64,000 bases of DNA. Source: Vibrio sp. UCD-FRSSP16_30. GTDB lineage: Bacteria > Pseudomonadota > Gammaproteobacteria > Enterobacterales > Vibrionaceae. A model generated the notes under the pieces. The model was not told the origin of the DNA and searched no databases. It saw nothing but the letters and a program-made list of their open reading frames with translations. The position numbers and the translations under genes are program-made. Of the stretch, positions 1 through 9,411 are shown one piece after another. The stretch is taken from contig NZ_LZFW01000004.1 in NCBI RefSeq assembly GCF_001676025.1, forward strand, positions 1 through 64,000, in the 5' to 3' direction. The number at the start of each line of letters is the position of its first letter. The first letter of the stretch is position 1.

Positions 1-222
1 GCTTAAATCAGCGTACATTTGTTTTAATCGTCGGTTTTCTTCTTCAAGCTCTTTCAGTCGTTTGATGTCCGAACTATCCATACCTCCATATTTGGCTCGC
101 CAGTTATAGTACGTTGCATCTGATATGCCATATTCACGACAGGCATCAGAGACCTTTCGGCCTGCTTCAACTTCCTTCAAGATTTTAACAATCTGTGATT
201 CTGTATAGCGTGATTTTTTCAT
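1..222 (-). CDS. IS3-family transposase OrfA, N-terminal part
   Basis: About 74 residues are visible and the frame is open to the window edge. The protein begins MKKSRYTESQIV and continues with a helix-turn-helix of the IS3 OrfA type (SDACREYGISDATYYNW), followed by a leucine-zipper-like segment (KRLKELEEENRRLKQM). OrfA binds the IS ends and is normally fused to OrfB, the DDE catalytic protein, by a programmed frameshift; OrfB would lie to the left of position 1. The start at 222 is preceded by GGAG at a suitable distance. An ATG at 228 is in frame but too close to that ribosome binding site. Confidence 0.8.
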   Translation of the reverse strand, partial: MKKSRYTESQIVKILKEVEAGRKVSDACREYGISDATYYNWRAKYGGMDSSDIKRLKELEEENRRLKQMYADLS

Positions 223-275
223 GATCATTCTCCGTTTTATCTAGTTTAAACGGAAGAACTCTAAATCGGAATACA
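1..275 (-). mobile_element. IS3-family insertion sequence, left end (partial)
   Basis: The left end of an insertion sequence runs off the window edge. Its orfA reads leftward from 222. The outer boundary is placed near 275, where the minus strand starts TGTATTCCGATTTAGAG, matching the 5'-TG ends usual in this family. It lies immediately beside the broken 3' end of the integrase gene, so insertion or an associated deletion probably removed the integrase catalytic domain. The other end, orfB and any target duplication are outside the window, so the boundary is an inference. Confidence 0.65.
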
Positions 276-281
276 CCTATT

Positions 282-1082
282 TTAGGGGATGGTTACAAGC
301 TGGTCTGGTGTTATCGTTTTTTGTGCGGTAGGGCGAGGCTTGACGAAGGCTTTGGTTAAATTGGAAAAGCGGTTAAATTCGATATATCCTCGATTTTCTG
401 CAAATTCACCAATTTGATTAACTAGTGTGCAGCAACGTTTTATTGTTTCTTGTATCCCTTGCGCTTCTAGAGGCTCTAGTGCCTTAACCACAACTGGTTT
501 GCTCAATTTCTGAATTGATAGTTTTCCTAGTTGTGGAAGGAGGTACTTATCAAGCCTTAGTCGAGCATCCTTCGAAGCTCTGCGTTTAGTTTTTATGTCA
601 TCAACTTCTAGGGCTGAAAGTTGATGGTTTTCGTGCTTAGCTCGTATCTCAGCTTGTTCGAGTTCATGAGCTATCGCCAGTTGTTCGCGATGAAGCATTT
701 GCTTAAAGAAGAGCTCAGCGACTTCTCCAAAAGTAAGGCTTTGAATAGTTTGGTCGAGGTCAAAGTGATCACTGTTGTTGCCTGTCATGATCTTGGCTAT
801 AGTTCTTTTTTCTCTTGGGTCTTTACCCTCTGATACGTTTTGGCGAAGGTCGATGGCTTGCTTCCGAGCTTCAGCTAAGGTGAGGGTAGGGTATTTACCT
901 AACGAAAGTCTCACCTGTTTATTGGTGCCTTTGCTCTTATAAATAAACATCCAGGACTTGGATATGCCCTTCTTGCCTTTTCTGAGTCGAAAATACAGAT
1001 TATCGCCATCGCATATGACTAGCTCTGACTGTTCATTAGTTAGGGAGAGGTTTCTGTAGTATGTGTCTTTTCTCATCGCCAT
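282..1082 (-). pseudogene. Truncated P4-type tyrosine integrase at ssrA
   Basis: The remaining 266 residues hold an Arm-DNA-binding domain (DUF4102 type; the block RLSLGKYPTLTLAEARKQA is typical, with EGKDPREKR after it) and the core-binding domain. The reading ends at ITPDQLVTIP, where the catalytic domain should begin. Family members are about 400 residues with an R-H-R-Y active site, and none of those residues is left, so the gene product cannot recombine DNA. The 3' end abuts the IS3 element. The start at 1082 has AGAAGG nine bases upstream; a TTG-initiated extension to 1133 is less likely. P4-type integrases insert at the 3' ends of tRNA or tmRNA genes, and ssrA is the next gene. Confidence 0.85.
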
Positions 1083-1125
1083 TCGGCCGCACCTTCTATT
1101 TATGGGGAGGTAACAGCACAAAGGG

Positions 1126-1180
1126 TTACCCAAACTTTAAAATCAGTATAGATTTAATTTTTGGGTAATAAAATGGGTAA
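1126..1180. repeat. Three TGGGTAA motifs between int and ssrA
   Basis: TGGGTAA occurs twice in direct orientation, at 1162-1168 and 1174-1180 (12-bp period), and once inverted at 1126-1132. The motifs sit between the integrase start and the ssrA 3' end, where P4-type integrases keep arm-type binding sites and their autoregulatory operators. The role is inferred from position only. Confidence 0.4.
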
Positions 1181-1264
1181 TCCTTTAGGTGTTATGGGGA
1201 GGTACTCTGTGAGACTCTATGAGAAAAGAAAACTGTGAAGCTGCTTGTTTTACAAGGGTTTAGA

Positions 1265-1296
1265 TAAGAAAAAGGGACGTCCTGAGACGTCCCTTT
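1265..1296 (-). terminator. Rho-independent terminator of ssrA
   Basis: A perfect 11-bp stem (1271-1281 with 1286-1296) and a 4-base loop are followed on the minus strand by a T-rich stretch. It lies just beyond the CCA end of the tmRNA gene. Confidence 0.85.
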
Positions 1297-1305
1297 ACTT
1301 TGATT

Positions 1306-1340
1306 TGGTGGAGCTGGCGGGAGTTGAACCCGCGTCCGAA
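1306..1340 (-). other. Predicted island attachment site in ssrA 3' end
   Basis: The tRNA-like 3' end of ssrA (T-arm, acceptor and CCA) faces the integrase remnant. Islands with P4-type integrases recombine at such 3' ends and leave a duplicated copy at their far side. That second copy would lie left of the window and cannot be checked here, so the exact crossover is unknown. Confidence 0.5.
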
Positions 1341-1672
1341 AATCATTCATCATTGGTACTACATGCTTAGTCGATCTTTAAATTCACCAAGTACCTGCGA
1401 ACCGACACGCTAGTAAATGACTATCCTGAATTATATTTCGAACTTCATCTCTCAGGCGGGAGAATCCGATCTAGCTAGTTTGGGTTTGACTCTTTGTTAT
1501 TCCCCGTCTTACAAGCGGAAGCTAGGGCAAAGAGGCTCTCAGCAGGTTATTAAGCTGCTAGTGCGTAGTTTTCGTCGTTTGCGACTATTTTTTTGCGGCT
1601 TTTTACGTGGCCAACCGCCCCACGGCATGCACCTCAGACTTCAGAATTCTCGTCGAATCCTAGATCAGCCCC
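1306..1672 (-). ncRNA. ssrA: tmRNA (transfer-messenger RNA)
   Basis: The gene is 367 nt on the minus strand. The 5' end reads GGGGCTGATCTAGGATTCGA at 1672 and the 3' end carries the tRNA-like part, with GGTTCAACTCC in the T-arm and an encoded CCA at 1306. The tag reading frame at 1582-1550 encodes ANDENYALAA followed by TAA, the usual gammaproteobacterial degradation tag. With SmpB, tmRNA rescues ribosomes stalled on broken messages and marks the products for ClpXP. smpB lies just upstream on the same strand. A terminator follows at 1265-1296. Confidence 0.98.
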
Positions 1673-1685
1673 AAGTGTTATTTGC

Positions 1686-1714
1686 ATAGTACCAGAAAAG
1701 ACTTGCCTGTCTAG
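1686..1714 (-). promoter_or_regulatory. Likely sigma-70 promoter of ssrA
   Basis: Reading the minus strand, a TAGACA -35 element (1714-1709), a 17-base spacer and a TACTAT -10 element (1691-1686) preceded by TGG lie 13 bases before the tmRNA 5' end. The spacing matches a constitutive promoter with an extended -10. Confidence 0.7.
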
Positions 1715-1739
1715 CACCATACTGACTGTATGCTCAATA

Positions 1740-2225
1740 TTAGCGCAGTTTACTCTTCATAACTCGTGCTTTATCTCGCGCCCAGTCTTTATCTTTAAGA
1801 TCGGTACGTTTATCGTGCAGTTTTTTACCCTTAGAGACACCTACTTTAATTTTAACCCATGAGCGTGACCAGTACAGAGATAATGCTGTTAGGGTCATGC
1901 CATCGCGGTTAATGCTACCAAATAGGTTATCCAACTCTTTACGCGAAAGCAGAAGCTTACGCACACGAGTAGGGTTAGCTACGATATGTGTAGATGCTTG
2001 GTTTAGCGGTATAATGCTCATACCACTAATAAAGGCTTCGCCATCTCTTATATAGACGTAGCTTTCAGCGATATTTGCTTTACCCTGACGTAGAGATTTT
2101 ACCTCCCAACCTTGGAGCTCTAAGCCAGCTTCAAGCTCGTCTTCGATAAAGTACTCGTGACGGGCTTTTTTATTTAGCGCAATAGTATTACTAGTCGCTT
2201 TGGTTTTTGATTTTTTCTTTGCCAT
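1740..2225 (-). CDS. smpB: SsrA-binding protein SmpB
   Basis: SmpB binds the tRNA-like domain of tmRNA and brings it to stalled ribosomes, where its C-terminal tail reads the empty mRNA channel. The 161-residue product has the expected length and conserved core ([37 protein letters not shown]) and a basic tail ([21 protein letters not shown]). It lies directly upstream of ssrA on the same strand, the usual arrangement in Vibrio. The start at 2225 gives the standard N-terminus MAKKKSK. Confidence 0.97.
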   Translation of the reverse strand: MAKKKSKTKATSNTIALNKKARHEYFIEDELEAGLELQGWEVKSLRQGKANIAESYVYIRDGEAFISGMSIIPLNQASTHIVANPTRVRKLLLSRKELDNLFGSINRDGMTLTALSLYWSRSWVKIKVGVSKGKKLHDKRTDLKDKDWARDKARVMKSKLR

Positions 2226-2327
2226 AATAGCCTCATTATACGTATTGCCTTATTATAGGGAAATTCTTTTTGCTCGGTTTTGAGTAAAGGGCTGTAAAAT
2301 TAGCGATTTAGTTGTTGAGGAGTAGTT

Positions 2328-2771
2328 ATGCCGCAGGTGACCCGTTCCGCATTGGTCTCTTTTAGTGCTGAACAGATGTTTAATTTGGTCAATGATGTTG
2401 CTCGCTATCCTGAATTTTTGCCTGGATGCTCAGGATCTAAAGTGCATGAAGCTGATGAGAGTAAAATGATTGCATCGGTTGACGTATCTAAAGCTGGTAT
2501 TAGTAAAACGTTCACCACTCATAATGTATTGCATAGTGGGCGTGTTATAGAAATGAATTTAGTTGATGGCCCTTTTAAGCAGCTTAAAGGCGGGTGGTTT
2601 TTTACGCCTTTAGATGAGAGTGCCTGCAAAATTGAGCTAAAACTTGAGTTTGAGTTTACCAGTCGAATGGTTGAGTTGGCCTTTGGTAAAGTATTTAATG
2701 AATTAACCTCTAATATGGTTAATGCCTTTACCCAAAGAGCGAAACAAGTGTATCCGTGTTATGAGTATTGA
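2328..2771 (+). CDS. ratA: RatA/COQ10-like START-domain protein
   Basis: The product has 147 residues and is a single START/polyketide-cyclase domain of the coenzyme-Q-binding COQ10 type (VTRSALVSFSAEQMFNLVND, VARYPEFLPGCSGSKV, MVNAFTQRAKQVY near the end). E. coli RatA was described as a toxin that blocks 70S ribosome association; a ubiquinone-related role fits the family equally well. A GAGGAG ribosome binding site lies just before the ATG. rnfH follows after 6 nt, forming the conserved ratA-rnfH pair divergent from smpB. Confidence 0.92.
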   Translation: MPQVTRSALVSFSAEQMFNLVNDVARYPEFLPGCSGSKVHEADESKMIASVDVSKAGISKTFTTHNVLHSGRVIEMNLVDGPFKQLKGGWFFTPLDESACKIELKLEFEFTSRMVELAFGKVFNELTSNMVNAFTQRAKQVYPCYEY

Positions 2772-2777
2772 TTTGAT

Positions 2778-3068
2778 ATGATTCATGTAGAAGTAGTTTA
2801 CGCATTGCCTTTTGAACAACGTGTCGTTGCATTGGTAGTGAATAAAGAAATGACCGTTGAGCAAATTATTGAGCGGTCTGGAATATTAAAGCTATTTCCT
2901 GAAATAGACTTAGCAGTAAATAAGGTTGGAGTGTTTAGCCGCAACGTCAAGCTTGATGCGCTAGTGCGAGATAATGATCGTATTGAAATTTATCGCCCTT
3001 TGCTTGCTGATCCTAAAGAGATTAGGCGTAAACGTGCAGAGCAAGCCGCTAAGAAAGCCGCGAAATAG
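2778..3068 (+). CDS. rnfH: RnfH family ubiquitin-fold protein
   Basis: The 96-residue protein belongs to the RnfH/UPF0125 family (also called RatB), a small beta-grasp fold. Typical segments are [28 protein letters not shown] and [21 protein letters not shown]. The biochemical role is not settled; in some species the gene lies with rnf electron-transport genes, but here it is paired with ratA. The C-terminus is highly basic ([12 protein letters not shown]). A strong hairpin follows at 3096-3122. Confidence 0.92.
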   Translation: MIHVEVVYALPFEQRVVALVVNKEMTVEQIIERSGILKLFPEIDLAVNKVGVFSRNVKLDALVRDNDRIEIYRPLLADPKEIRRKRAEQAAKKAAK

Positions 3069-3095
3069 CGATACGGTTAAATAGAATCAAATAAG

Positions 3096-3122
3096 AAGGG
3101 GGAGCATATGATGCTCCCCCTT
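3096..3122. terminator. Convergent hairpin between rnfH and bamE
   Basis: A perfect 12-bp stem (3096-3107 with 3111-3122) with a 3-base loop lies between two converging genes. The flanks are T-rich on each strand, so it probably terminates both. Confidence 0.8.
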
Positions 3123-3502
3123 TAGTATTTTGTGTTTATCGATTTCTGAATTGCTTGGTTGAAGCCAGGGCCAGCACTGAAATCACCGTCGATACGCTCT
3201 AAGCGATCATTACCACCAAAGAAGACAAACAAGTTCTTTTGGATCGGATCATCATGTCCTTTAGTGAAATGATAGATGTAGTACCATTTATTTGGTTTAC
3301 CGTTTTCTATCAACATTGGAGAACCAAGAACATAACGAACTTGCTCTTTAGACATACCTATACGGAGTTGATCGACTGCAGATTGCTCGACAAAGTTGCC
3401 TTGGCTAATATCTATGCGATATACCAACTTTTCTAAAAGAGAACAGCCGGTGAGCATTGATAGTGCTAATGGGATTGCTATTAACCACTTTTTAAACTGC
3501 AT
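3122..3502 (-). CDS. bamE: Outer membrane assembly lipoprotein BamE
   Basis: BamE (SmpA) is a lipoprotein of the BAM complex that folds beta-barrel proteins into the outer membrane. The 126-residue product has a signal peptide ending in the lipobox LTGCSLL (lipidated Cys about residue 20) and the family core [30 protein letters not shown] and NKWYYIYHF. The last 25 residues extend past the conserved domain. It is transcribed away from recN's upstream region and converges on rnfH. Confidence 0.95.
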   Translation of the reverse strand: MQFKKWLIAIPLALSMLTGCSLLEKLVYRIDISQGNFVEQSAVDQLRIGMSKEQVRYVLGSPMLIENGKPNKWYYIYHFTKGHDDPIQKNLFVFFGGNDRLERIDGDFSAGPGFNQAIQKSINTKY

Positions 3503-3673
3503 ATAATCAGATCTTTAACTTCTAAATAAAACTCGGCAAATAATAAACAAGCTAGAGCAGCTTGTATAGAGAAACCACCATGAGAGTGAAGATTGCCTAT
3601 TATTGACCTCGCAAAATATGACATTCACCCACTTTTCATAATTAAAGACAGCAAATATAGCGGTGAGTTCCTC

Positions 3674-5335
3674 TTATGCTGCCATTAATTCTTTAGCATT
3701 AGCCAGAGTTGATGAGGTGATTTCGCTGCCACCCAATAAACGGGCTAGCTCTTCTATTCGCTGTTTCTCGTTTAAAGTAAACATCTGAGTTTCGGTTGTA
3801 CCTGATTTTGTTTTCTTTGCCACAAACATTTGTTGATGACCATTACCTGCAACTTGAGGAAGGTGAGTAACACATAATATTTGCGTACTTTCTCCAAGCT
3901 TTCTTAGCATTTTGCCTACAACAGCGGCTGTCGGGCCACTGATCCCCACATCCACTTCATCGAAGATTAAACTTGGGGTTTCAACTTTTTGCGCTGTGAT
4001 AACTTGAATAGCTAATGAAATACGAGAAAGCTCACCACCTGATGCTACTTTACCTAAAGGTTGCAGTGGTTGCCCTGGGTTTGCCGAAACTAAGTATTCG
4101 ACATCATCAATACCAAGCGGGGAGGTGTATTTAATATCACTGTTAATGCTGATATCAAATTGAGCTTTTTCCATACTTAACTGATGCATACTGGCCGAAA
4201 TCAGTTTGTTGAGTTCTTTAGCATAGCGTTTTCTCGATTTACTGAGTTTCTCCGAGCTCTTCACGTATTGGCTTAGTGCTTTATCTACTGCCGATTGCAA
4301 TTGTTCAATGCGCTCATCAGAGCAATCTAATAGTTCGATTTGTTTAGCTAGGTCTTGATGGTGCTGATAAAGATCTTCGGGCAATACTAAGTGCTTTTTA
4401 GACAGTGACATCACTTTAGAGTAACGCTCTTCGACTGCTTGCATGCGCATTGGATCCATGTCGATAGAGTCTAGGTAATGTCTTAATTCGCTATTTGCTT
4501 CTTCTAAATGAATCACTGCTTCATTGAGCATTTGATTGATGCTACCTAAGTTGCTATCGAGTTCACTTAACTGCTGAGTTTGATGAATAGCGCACTGCAA
4601 TAAATCAATGGCATTAACGTCATCATTGTCATTGATTATGTCGAGGCTTTGCTGGGTAAGGGAAAGAAGCTCACCACTATTAGACAGTCTTTTATGTTCT
4701 TGCTCTAATTGAACGAATTCATTTTCTAATAGTGCCAGTTCATCTAACTCTTTTATTTGGTATTCGAGCAATTGTTTTTGAGCGAGATTTTGTTGACCAT
4801 TTTGGATGGTCTGTTTAAGTAGGTTATCGGCCTGACGCCATGTTTGGTAATGTTTTTGCACATGGTTGATTAGGTTTTGATGACCGGCATATTGATCAAG
4901 CAAAGAGAGTTGATACTCTTTTTTCAATAATTGATGGTGGGCATGTTGTCCGTGAATGCTGACTAAGGTTTGCCCAAGGCTTTTGAGCTGAGAAACAGGA
5001 ACAGGGTTACCGTTAATAAAAGCGCGAGAGCGTCCATCTTTACCGATAATTCTACGTAAAATGCACTCATCACCATCGAACAGTTCATTATCTTCTAACC
5101 AGCGTTGGGCGCTGATGTTTTTTTCGATAATAAAGCTGGCACAAAGGTCGACTTTGTCTTCCCCCTGACGAACCATACTAGAGTCAGAGCGACTGCCTAA
5201 GCATAAGCCTAGAGCATCAATCGCTATCGACTTACCCGCACCAGTTTCACCGGTGATGGTTGTCATGCCAGAGCAGAGTTCGATTTGTAGTGATTTTACA
5301 ATAGCAAAATTATTAACACTTAGATGAACGAGCAT
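3674..5335 (-). CDS. recN: DNA repair protein RecN
   Basis: RecN is an SMC-like ATPase that acts in recombinational repair of double-strand breaks. The 553-residue product has a Walker A motif GETGAGKS near residue 35, long central coiled coils, the ABC signature ASGGELSR and Walker [10 protein letters not shown] near the C-terminus. The ATG at 5335 gives the family N-terminus [13 protein letters not shown]; a GTG four codons upstream is an alternative. Two LexA boxes lie 22-63 bases upstream of the start, so it is expected to be strongly SOS-induced. Confidence 0.96.
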   Translation of the reverse strand: MLVHLSVNNFAIVKSLQIELCSGMTTITGETGAGKSIAIDALGLCLGSRSDSSMVRQGEDKVDLCASFIIEKNISAQRWLEDNELFDGDECILRRIIGKDGRSRAFINGNPVPVSQLKSLGQTLVSIHGQHAHHQLLKKEYQLSLLDQYAGHQNLINHVQKHYQTWRQADNLLKQTIQNGQQNLAQKQLLEYQIKELDELALLENEFVQLEQEHKRLSNSGELLSLTQQSLDIINDNDDVNAIDLLQCAIHQTQQLSELDSNLGSINQMLNEAVIHLEEANSELRHYLDSIDMDPMRMQAVEERYSKVMSLSKKHLVLPEDLYQHHQDLAKQIELLDCSDERIEQLQSAVDKALSQYVKSSEKLSKSRKRYAKELNKLISASMHQLSMEKAQFDISINSDIKYTSPLGIDDVEYLVSANPGQPLQPLGKVASGGELSRISLAIQVITAQKVETPSLIFDEVDVGISGPTAAVVGKMLRKLGESTQILCVTHLPQVAGNGHQQMFVAKKTKSGTTETQMFTLNEKQRIEELARLLGGSEITSSTLANAKELMAA

Positions 5336-5356
5336 ACGGAAATCCACGCAATAAAA

Positions 5357-5376
5357 TACTGTATATGGAAACAGTA
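5357..5376 (-). promoter_or_regulatory. LexA box 1 of recN
   Basis: The 16-base core CTGTATATGGAAACAG (5359-5374) matches the SOS consensus CTGT-N8-ACAG exactly and is flanked by TA on both sides. It lies immediately upstream of recN. Confidence 0.9.
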
Positions 5377-5378
5377 TA

Positions 5379-5398
5379 TACTGGTTTTACATACAGTA
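5379..5398 (-). promoter_or_regulatory. LexA box 2 of recN
   Basis: The core CTGGTTTTACATACAG (5381-5396) differs from CTGT-N8-ACAG at one position. Its centre is 22 bp from box 1, about two helical turns, so two LexA dimers could sit on the same face of the DNA. Tandem boxes are also known for E. coli recN. Confidence 0.8.
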
Positions 5399-5439
5399 AA
5401 GTTGCAAGTGTTATTTTTTTATTATTTTTTTGATATCGT

Positions 5440-6324
5440 TTAAAAAAGCTTACTCGACCAGCCTAGTTTTTCACGCAAAACATGATAGTAGCTGTAGTCT
5501 TTAGGGTGAATTAGCTGCAATACGTTTTTACTACGATAGATATGAATTTCATCTCCAGGTTCGACTGGCAAAGAAATTTGTCCATCACAGCTAACTTCTT
5601 GAGTGCCTCTGTTGTCCGGTGCGAGTACTAATTTTATGTGTCGATTGCCATCGACAACCAATGGACGGCTCGACAAAGTGTGAGGGAACATAGGCACTAA
5701 GGAAATGGTATTTAAGCTTGGGGATAATATTGGGCCGCCGCCAGAAAGAGAATAAGCAGTTGAACCGGTGGGGGTTGAGACTATCAAACCGTCAGAACGC
5801 TGAGTAAAGGCAAAAGATCCATCAATATAGACTTCAAATTCAATCATGTGCGCCACTTGGCCTGGGTGAAGCACCGCTTCATTTAACGCAGCATTTTGAC
5901 CTTTAATGAGTCCGTGACGATGGATTTCTGTTTCTAGAAGAAAGCGCTGCTCTTTTATATAGCGACCCGCTAATACTTCCTCAAGAGGGGTTTTAAAATC
6001 ATCAGGATCTAAATCGGTAAGAAAACCAAGGTTGCCTTTATTGACGCCAATAACAGAGATGTCAAATCGAGACAGAACTCTGGCTGCCCCTAACATATTG
6101 CCATCACCACCGACCACAATCGCCAAGTCTGCCTCTTTGCCCATAAGCATCAGATTACAAAATACTTTGCTTTCAATCTCAGGCATCAACTCTTGAAGTC
6201 TATCGTCAATCAGAACTCGATAGCCTTTTTCCACTAGCCAATGATAGATCTCATGATGAGTTTGGATTGCGCTAGTGTCGCGAGGTTTACCTAAAATAGC
6301 GATTGTAGAGAACTGGTTACTCAT
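5440..6324 (-). CDS. nadK: NAD kinase
   Basis: NadK phosphorylates NAD to NADP using ATP. The 294-residue product has the family signature GGDGNML about residue 70 and the downstream block [20 protein letters not shown] that forms the NAD site, followed by [20 protein letters not shown]. The ATG at 6324 ([14 protein letters not shown]) gives the usual length and has GGGA upstream; the frame stays open 17 codons further. It is divergent from grpE, as in E. coli and Vibrio. Confidence 0.96.
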   Translation of the reverse strand: MSNQFSTIAILGKPRDTSAIQTHHEIYHWLVEKGYRVLIDDRLQELMPEIESKVFCNLMLMGKEADLAIVVGGDGNMLGAARVLSRFDISVIGVNKGNLGFLTDLDPDDFKTPLEEVLAGRYIKEQRFLLETEIHRHGLIKGQNAALNEAVLHPGQVAHMIEFEVYIDGSFAFTQRSDGLIVSTPTGSTAYSLSGGGPILSPSLNTISLVPMFPHTLSSRPLVVDGNRHIKLVLAPDNRGTQEVSCDGQISLPVEPGDEIHIYRSKNVLQLIHPKDYSYYHVLREKLGWSSKLF

Positions 6325-6473
6325 TTTAGTCCCAAAATAAATGGTTAGGCTTGATTCAGAAACGATGATCCCCATAATAAGGGAAAGTTGAATTTAGATG
6401 CTAACTTTTTTATGGAAGTATTTCTGTTGAAATAATAGCACTTTGAGAAGTACGCATCCGTGTCGGAGAGATC

Positions 6474-7085
6474 ATGAGCGATAAACAAGATAAAATTAAC
6501 GAAGAAGAACTAGCACAAGCGAATACTGAAGCTGAACAAATTGTTGAAGAAGCGGAAGTGATTGGCGGTGAAGGTGATATCGAATGGAACGCAGAAGCTG
6601 AAGAAATTGAAGAATCAAAAGTTGCTCAACTAGAGGCTGCATTACTTCAAACTGAGATGCGCTTAAAAGAGCAACAAGATACTGTTATTCGCGCTAAAGC
6701 TGAAGTTGAAAACATGCGTCGCCGTACTGAGCAAGAAATGGCGAAAGCACGTAAGTATGCAATCAACAAATTTGCGGAAGAGCTGCTACCGGTTATTGAT
6801 AACCTAGAGCGTGCGATGCAGGCAGCTGATACTGATAACGAAGTGGTTAAGCCAATCGTTGAAGGTATCGAAATGACGCATAAGTCATTTGTTGATGTTG
6901 TGTCTAAAAACGGTTTGAAAGAAATTAACCCAGTAGGTGAAGCTTTTAATCCTGAATTGCACAATGCTGTTTCTATGGTTGAAAGCCCTGATCATGAAGC
7001 GAATACAGTGACAATTGTATTGCAAAAAGGCTATGAGCTTAATGGCCGCGTAGTGCGTCCTGCTATGGTAATGGTTGCTAAATAA
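6474..7085 (+). CDS. grpE: Nucleotide exchange factor GrpE
   Basis: GrpE releases ADP from DnaK and so resets the chaperone cycle. The 203-residue product has an acidic N-terminal region, a long helical stalk (residues about 45-120, with [15 protein letters not shown]), and the C-terminal beta domain ending [18 protein letters not shown], a clear family signature. The ribosome binding site is GGAGA. A terminator follows before the dnaK promoters. No convincing sigma-32 promoter was seen upstream. Confidence 0.97.
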   Translation: MSDKQDKINEEELAQANTEAEQIVEEAEVIGGEGDIEWNAEAEEIEESKVAQLEAALLQTEMRLKEQQDTVIRAKAEVENMRRRTEQEMAKARKYAINKFAEELLPVIDNLERAMQAADTDNEVVKPIVEGIEMTHKSFVDVVSKNGLKEINPVGEAFNPELHNAVSMVESPDHEANTVTIVLQKGYELNGRVVRPAMVMVAK

Positions 7086-7110
7086 GCACTCAGCTAGGCG
7101 AAACAAACAA

Positions 7111-7137
7111 AAAGAGGCTATTTTTAGCCTCTTTTTT
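7111..7137 (+). terminator. Terminator after grpE
   Basis: A stem of AAAGAGGCTA with TAGCCTCTTT and a 4-base loop (7111-7134) runs into a long T tract. It separates grpE from dnaK, which has its own promoters. Confidence 0.9.
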
Positions 7138-7156
7138 TATTTTTTTTCGCTTAACT

Positions 7157-7182
7157 CTTGAAAGATAGAATAGCGCCCTTAT
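7157..7182 (+). promoter_or_regulatory. Possible upstream sigma-32 promoter of dnaK
   Basis: CTTGAAA (7157-7163), a 12-base spacer and CCCTTAT (7176-7182) resemble the heat-shock consensus CTTGAAA-N11-16-CCCCATNT. The -10 part is imperfect. Confidence 0.5.
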
Positions 7183-7240
7183 CTATGGTGCAGAGCAATT
7201 AAACAATAAGCTAACTGCTTTAACAAATTTGAGGCTTAGG

Positions 7241-7268
7241 GTTGAATCCGGGCCAAGCATCCCCATCT
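7241..7268 (+). promoter_or_regulatory. Sigma-32 promoter of dnaK
   Basis: GTTGAAT (7241-7247), a 13-base spacer and CCCCATCT (7261-7268) match the sigma-32 consensus well. It lies 45 bases before the dnaK start. Confidence 0.75.
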
Positions 7269-7313
7269 ATGGGGTATAAAGAAACAAACAATTAAATTCT
7301 TGGAGATAGCCTG

Positions 7314-9230
7314 ATGGGTAAGATCATTGGTATTGATTTAGGTACAACTAACTCATGTGTTTCAGTTCTAGACGGTGACGCACCACGTGTAATCGAGAAC
7401 GCTGAAGGCGAACGTACAACAGCTTCTGTTGTTGCATACACAGATGGCGAAACTTTGGTTGGCCAACCTGCTAAACGTCAAGCAGTAACAAACCCAGAAA
7501 ACACACTATTTGCAATCAAACGTTTGATTGGTCGTCGTTTTGAAGACGAAGAAGTTCAGCGCGATCTAGAAATCATGCCTTACAAAATCGTTAAGGCTGA
7601 CAACGGTGATGCATGGGTAGAAGCGAAAGGCCAAAAAATGGCTGCTCCTCAAGTATCTGCTGAAATTCTAAAGAAAATGAAGAAAACTGCAGAAGACTTC
7701 CTAGGTGAAGAAGTAACTGGTGCTGTTGTTACAGTTCCTGCTTACTTTAACGATGCACAGCGTCAAGCAACTAAAGATGCGGGTCGTATTGCTGGTCTTG
7801 ATGTTAAACGTATCATCAACGAACCAACAGCTGCAGCTCTTGCTTACGGCCTAGACAAGTCAGGCGGCGATCGCACTATCGCAGTTTATGACCTTGGTGG
7901 TGGTACTTTTGATATCTCTATCATCGAAATTGACGAAGTTGAAGGCGAGAAAACTTTTGAAGTTCTAGCAACTAACGGTGACACTCACCTTGGTGGTGAA
8001 GATTTTGATAACCGTATGATCAACTACTTGGTTGATGAGTTCAAAAAAGAACAAGGTATCGATCTTAAAAATGATCCGCTAGCAATGCAGCGTGTTAAAG
8101 AAGCAGCAGAAAAAGCGAAAATTGAGCTTTCTTCTACTACTCAAACAGACGTAAACCTACCTTACGTTACTGCTGATGCAACTGGTCCTAAGCACATGAA
8201 CGTTAAAGTGACTCGTGCAAAACTAGAAGCTCTAGTTGAAGACCTAGTTCAACGTTCTCTTGAGCCACTAAAAGTTGCTCTAGCAGATGCTGACCTAACA
8301 GTAGGCGAAATCACTGACGTTATCCTTGTGGGTGGTCAGACTCGTATGCCTATGGTTCAAGCTAAGGTAACTGCGTTCTTCGGTAAAGAACCACGTAAAG
8401 ACGTTAACCCTGATGAAGCAGTTGCTATGGGCGCTGCAGTTCAAGGTGGTGTTCTTGCTGGTGACGTTACTGACGTTCTACTTCTTGACGTAACTCCACT
8501 GTCTCTAGGTATTGAGACAATGGGTGGCGTAATGACTAAGCTGGTTGAGAAAAATACAACTATCCCAACTAAAGCACACCAAGTTTTCTCTACAGCAGAA
8601 GACAACCAGAGCGCGGTAACTATCCACGTTCTTCAAGGTGAGCGTAAGCAAGCGTCTTACAACAAATCTCTTGGTCAATTTAACCTTGAAGGCATTCAAG
8701 CAGCACCACGCGGCATGCCTCAAATTGAAGTAACACTTGACCTTGATGCTGATGGTATCCTAAACGTGTCTGCTAAAGACAAGAACACTGGTAAAGAGCA
8801 AAAGATTACGATCCAAGCTTCTGGTGGCCTAAGCGACGAAGATATCGAAAAAATGGTACAAGAAGCAGAAGCTAACAAAGAAGCGGACAAAAAGTTCGAA
8901 GAGTTAGTAACTACTCGTAACCAAGCTGACCAACTGATCCACGGTACTCGTAAGCAAATCGAAGAAGCGGGTGACGCTCTTCCTGCTGACGAAAAAACTA
9001 AGATTGAAGCGGCTATCACTGAACTAGAAGAAGTGAAATCTGGCGACGACAAAGAAGCTATCGATGCTAAAGTTCAAGCGCTTATGACTGCAGCTCAAAA
9101 ACTAATGGAAATCGCTCAACAGCAAGCTCAAGCACAGCAAGCCCAAGGCGGCGAAGCTAGTGAAGAGCAAGCTAAAGACGACGACGTTGTTGATGCTGAA
9201 TTCGAAGAAGTGAAAGACGAGAAGAAATAA
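7314..9230 (+). CDS. dnaK: Molecular chaperone DnaK (Hsp70)
   Basis: DnaK binds exposed hydrophobic segments of client proteins in an ATP-controlled cycle with DnaJ and GrpE. The 638-residue product has the normal length. It starts [16 protein letters not shown], contains the ATPase signatures [13 protein letters not shown] and [11 protein letters not shown], the linker [15 protein letters not shown], the substrate-binding domain from about residue 390, and the acidic EEVKDEKK tail that contacts co-chaperones. Codon use is strongly biased, as expected for an abundant protein. Confidence 0.99.
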   Translation: MGKIIGIDLGTTNSCVSVLDGDAPRVIENAEGERTTASVVAYTDGETLVGQPAKRQAVTNPENTLFAIKRLIGRRFEDEEVQRDLEIMPYKIVKADNGDAWVEAKGQKMAAPQVSAEILKKMKKTAEDFLGEEVTGAVVTVPAYFNDAQRQATKDAGRIAGLDVKRIINEPTAAALAYGLDKSGGDRTIAVYDLGGGTFDISIIEIDEVEGEKTFEVLATNGDTHLGGEDFDNRMINYLVDEFKKEQGIDLKNDPLAMQRVKEAAEKAKIELSSTTQTDVNLPYVTADATGPKHMNVKVTRAKLEALVEDLVQRSLEPLKVALADADLTVGEITDVILVGGQTRMPMVQAKVTAFFGKEPRKDVNPDEAVAMGAAVQGGVLAGDVTDVLLLDVTPLSLGIETMGGVMTKLVEKNTTIPTKAHQVFSTAEDNQSAVTIHVLQGERKQASYNKSLGQFNLEGIQAAPRGMPQIEVTLDLDADGILNVSAKDKNTGKEQKITIQASGGLSDEDIEKMVQEAEANKEADKKFEELVTTRNQADQLIHGTRKQIEEAGDALPADEKTKIEAAITELEEVKSGDDKEAIDAKVQALMTAAQKLMEIAQQQAQAQQAQGGEASEEQAKDDDVVDAEFEEVKDEKK

Positions 9231-9341
9231 TTCCCGTTACTATAGCGAGTCATTTTAATACAGAAGACGACTGTTAATAATAGAGTCTTCTGTTGAATGA
9301 ACACGCTCTAGTTAGGAATATATTTTTCTAATCTGATAGTT

Positions 9342-9378
9342 ACGGGCGTTTTGGGAAACCTAAACGCCCGTCTGTTTG
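9342..9378 (+). terminator. Hairpin between dnaK and dnaJ
   Basis: A perfect 10-bp stem (9342-9351 with 9362-9371) is followed by CTGTTTG. The T tract is weak, so it may be a partial terminator or an mRNA-stabilising end that keeps dnaJ levels below dnaK. Confidence 0.6.
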
Positions 9379-9411
9379 TAAATTATAGCTGTCGCTATAG
9401 ATGATATTTTT

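Noticed and set aside
1417..1862. Two plus-strand reading frames of about 90 residues
   Set aside because: They run antisense through ssrA and the smpB end and have no coding features.
6376..6473. Sigma-32 promoter before grpE
   Set aside because: A TTGAAA-like hexamer is present, but no CCCCAT-type -10 element lies at an acceptable distance.
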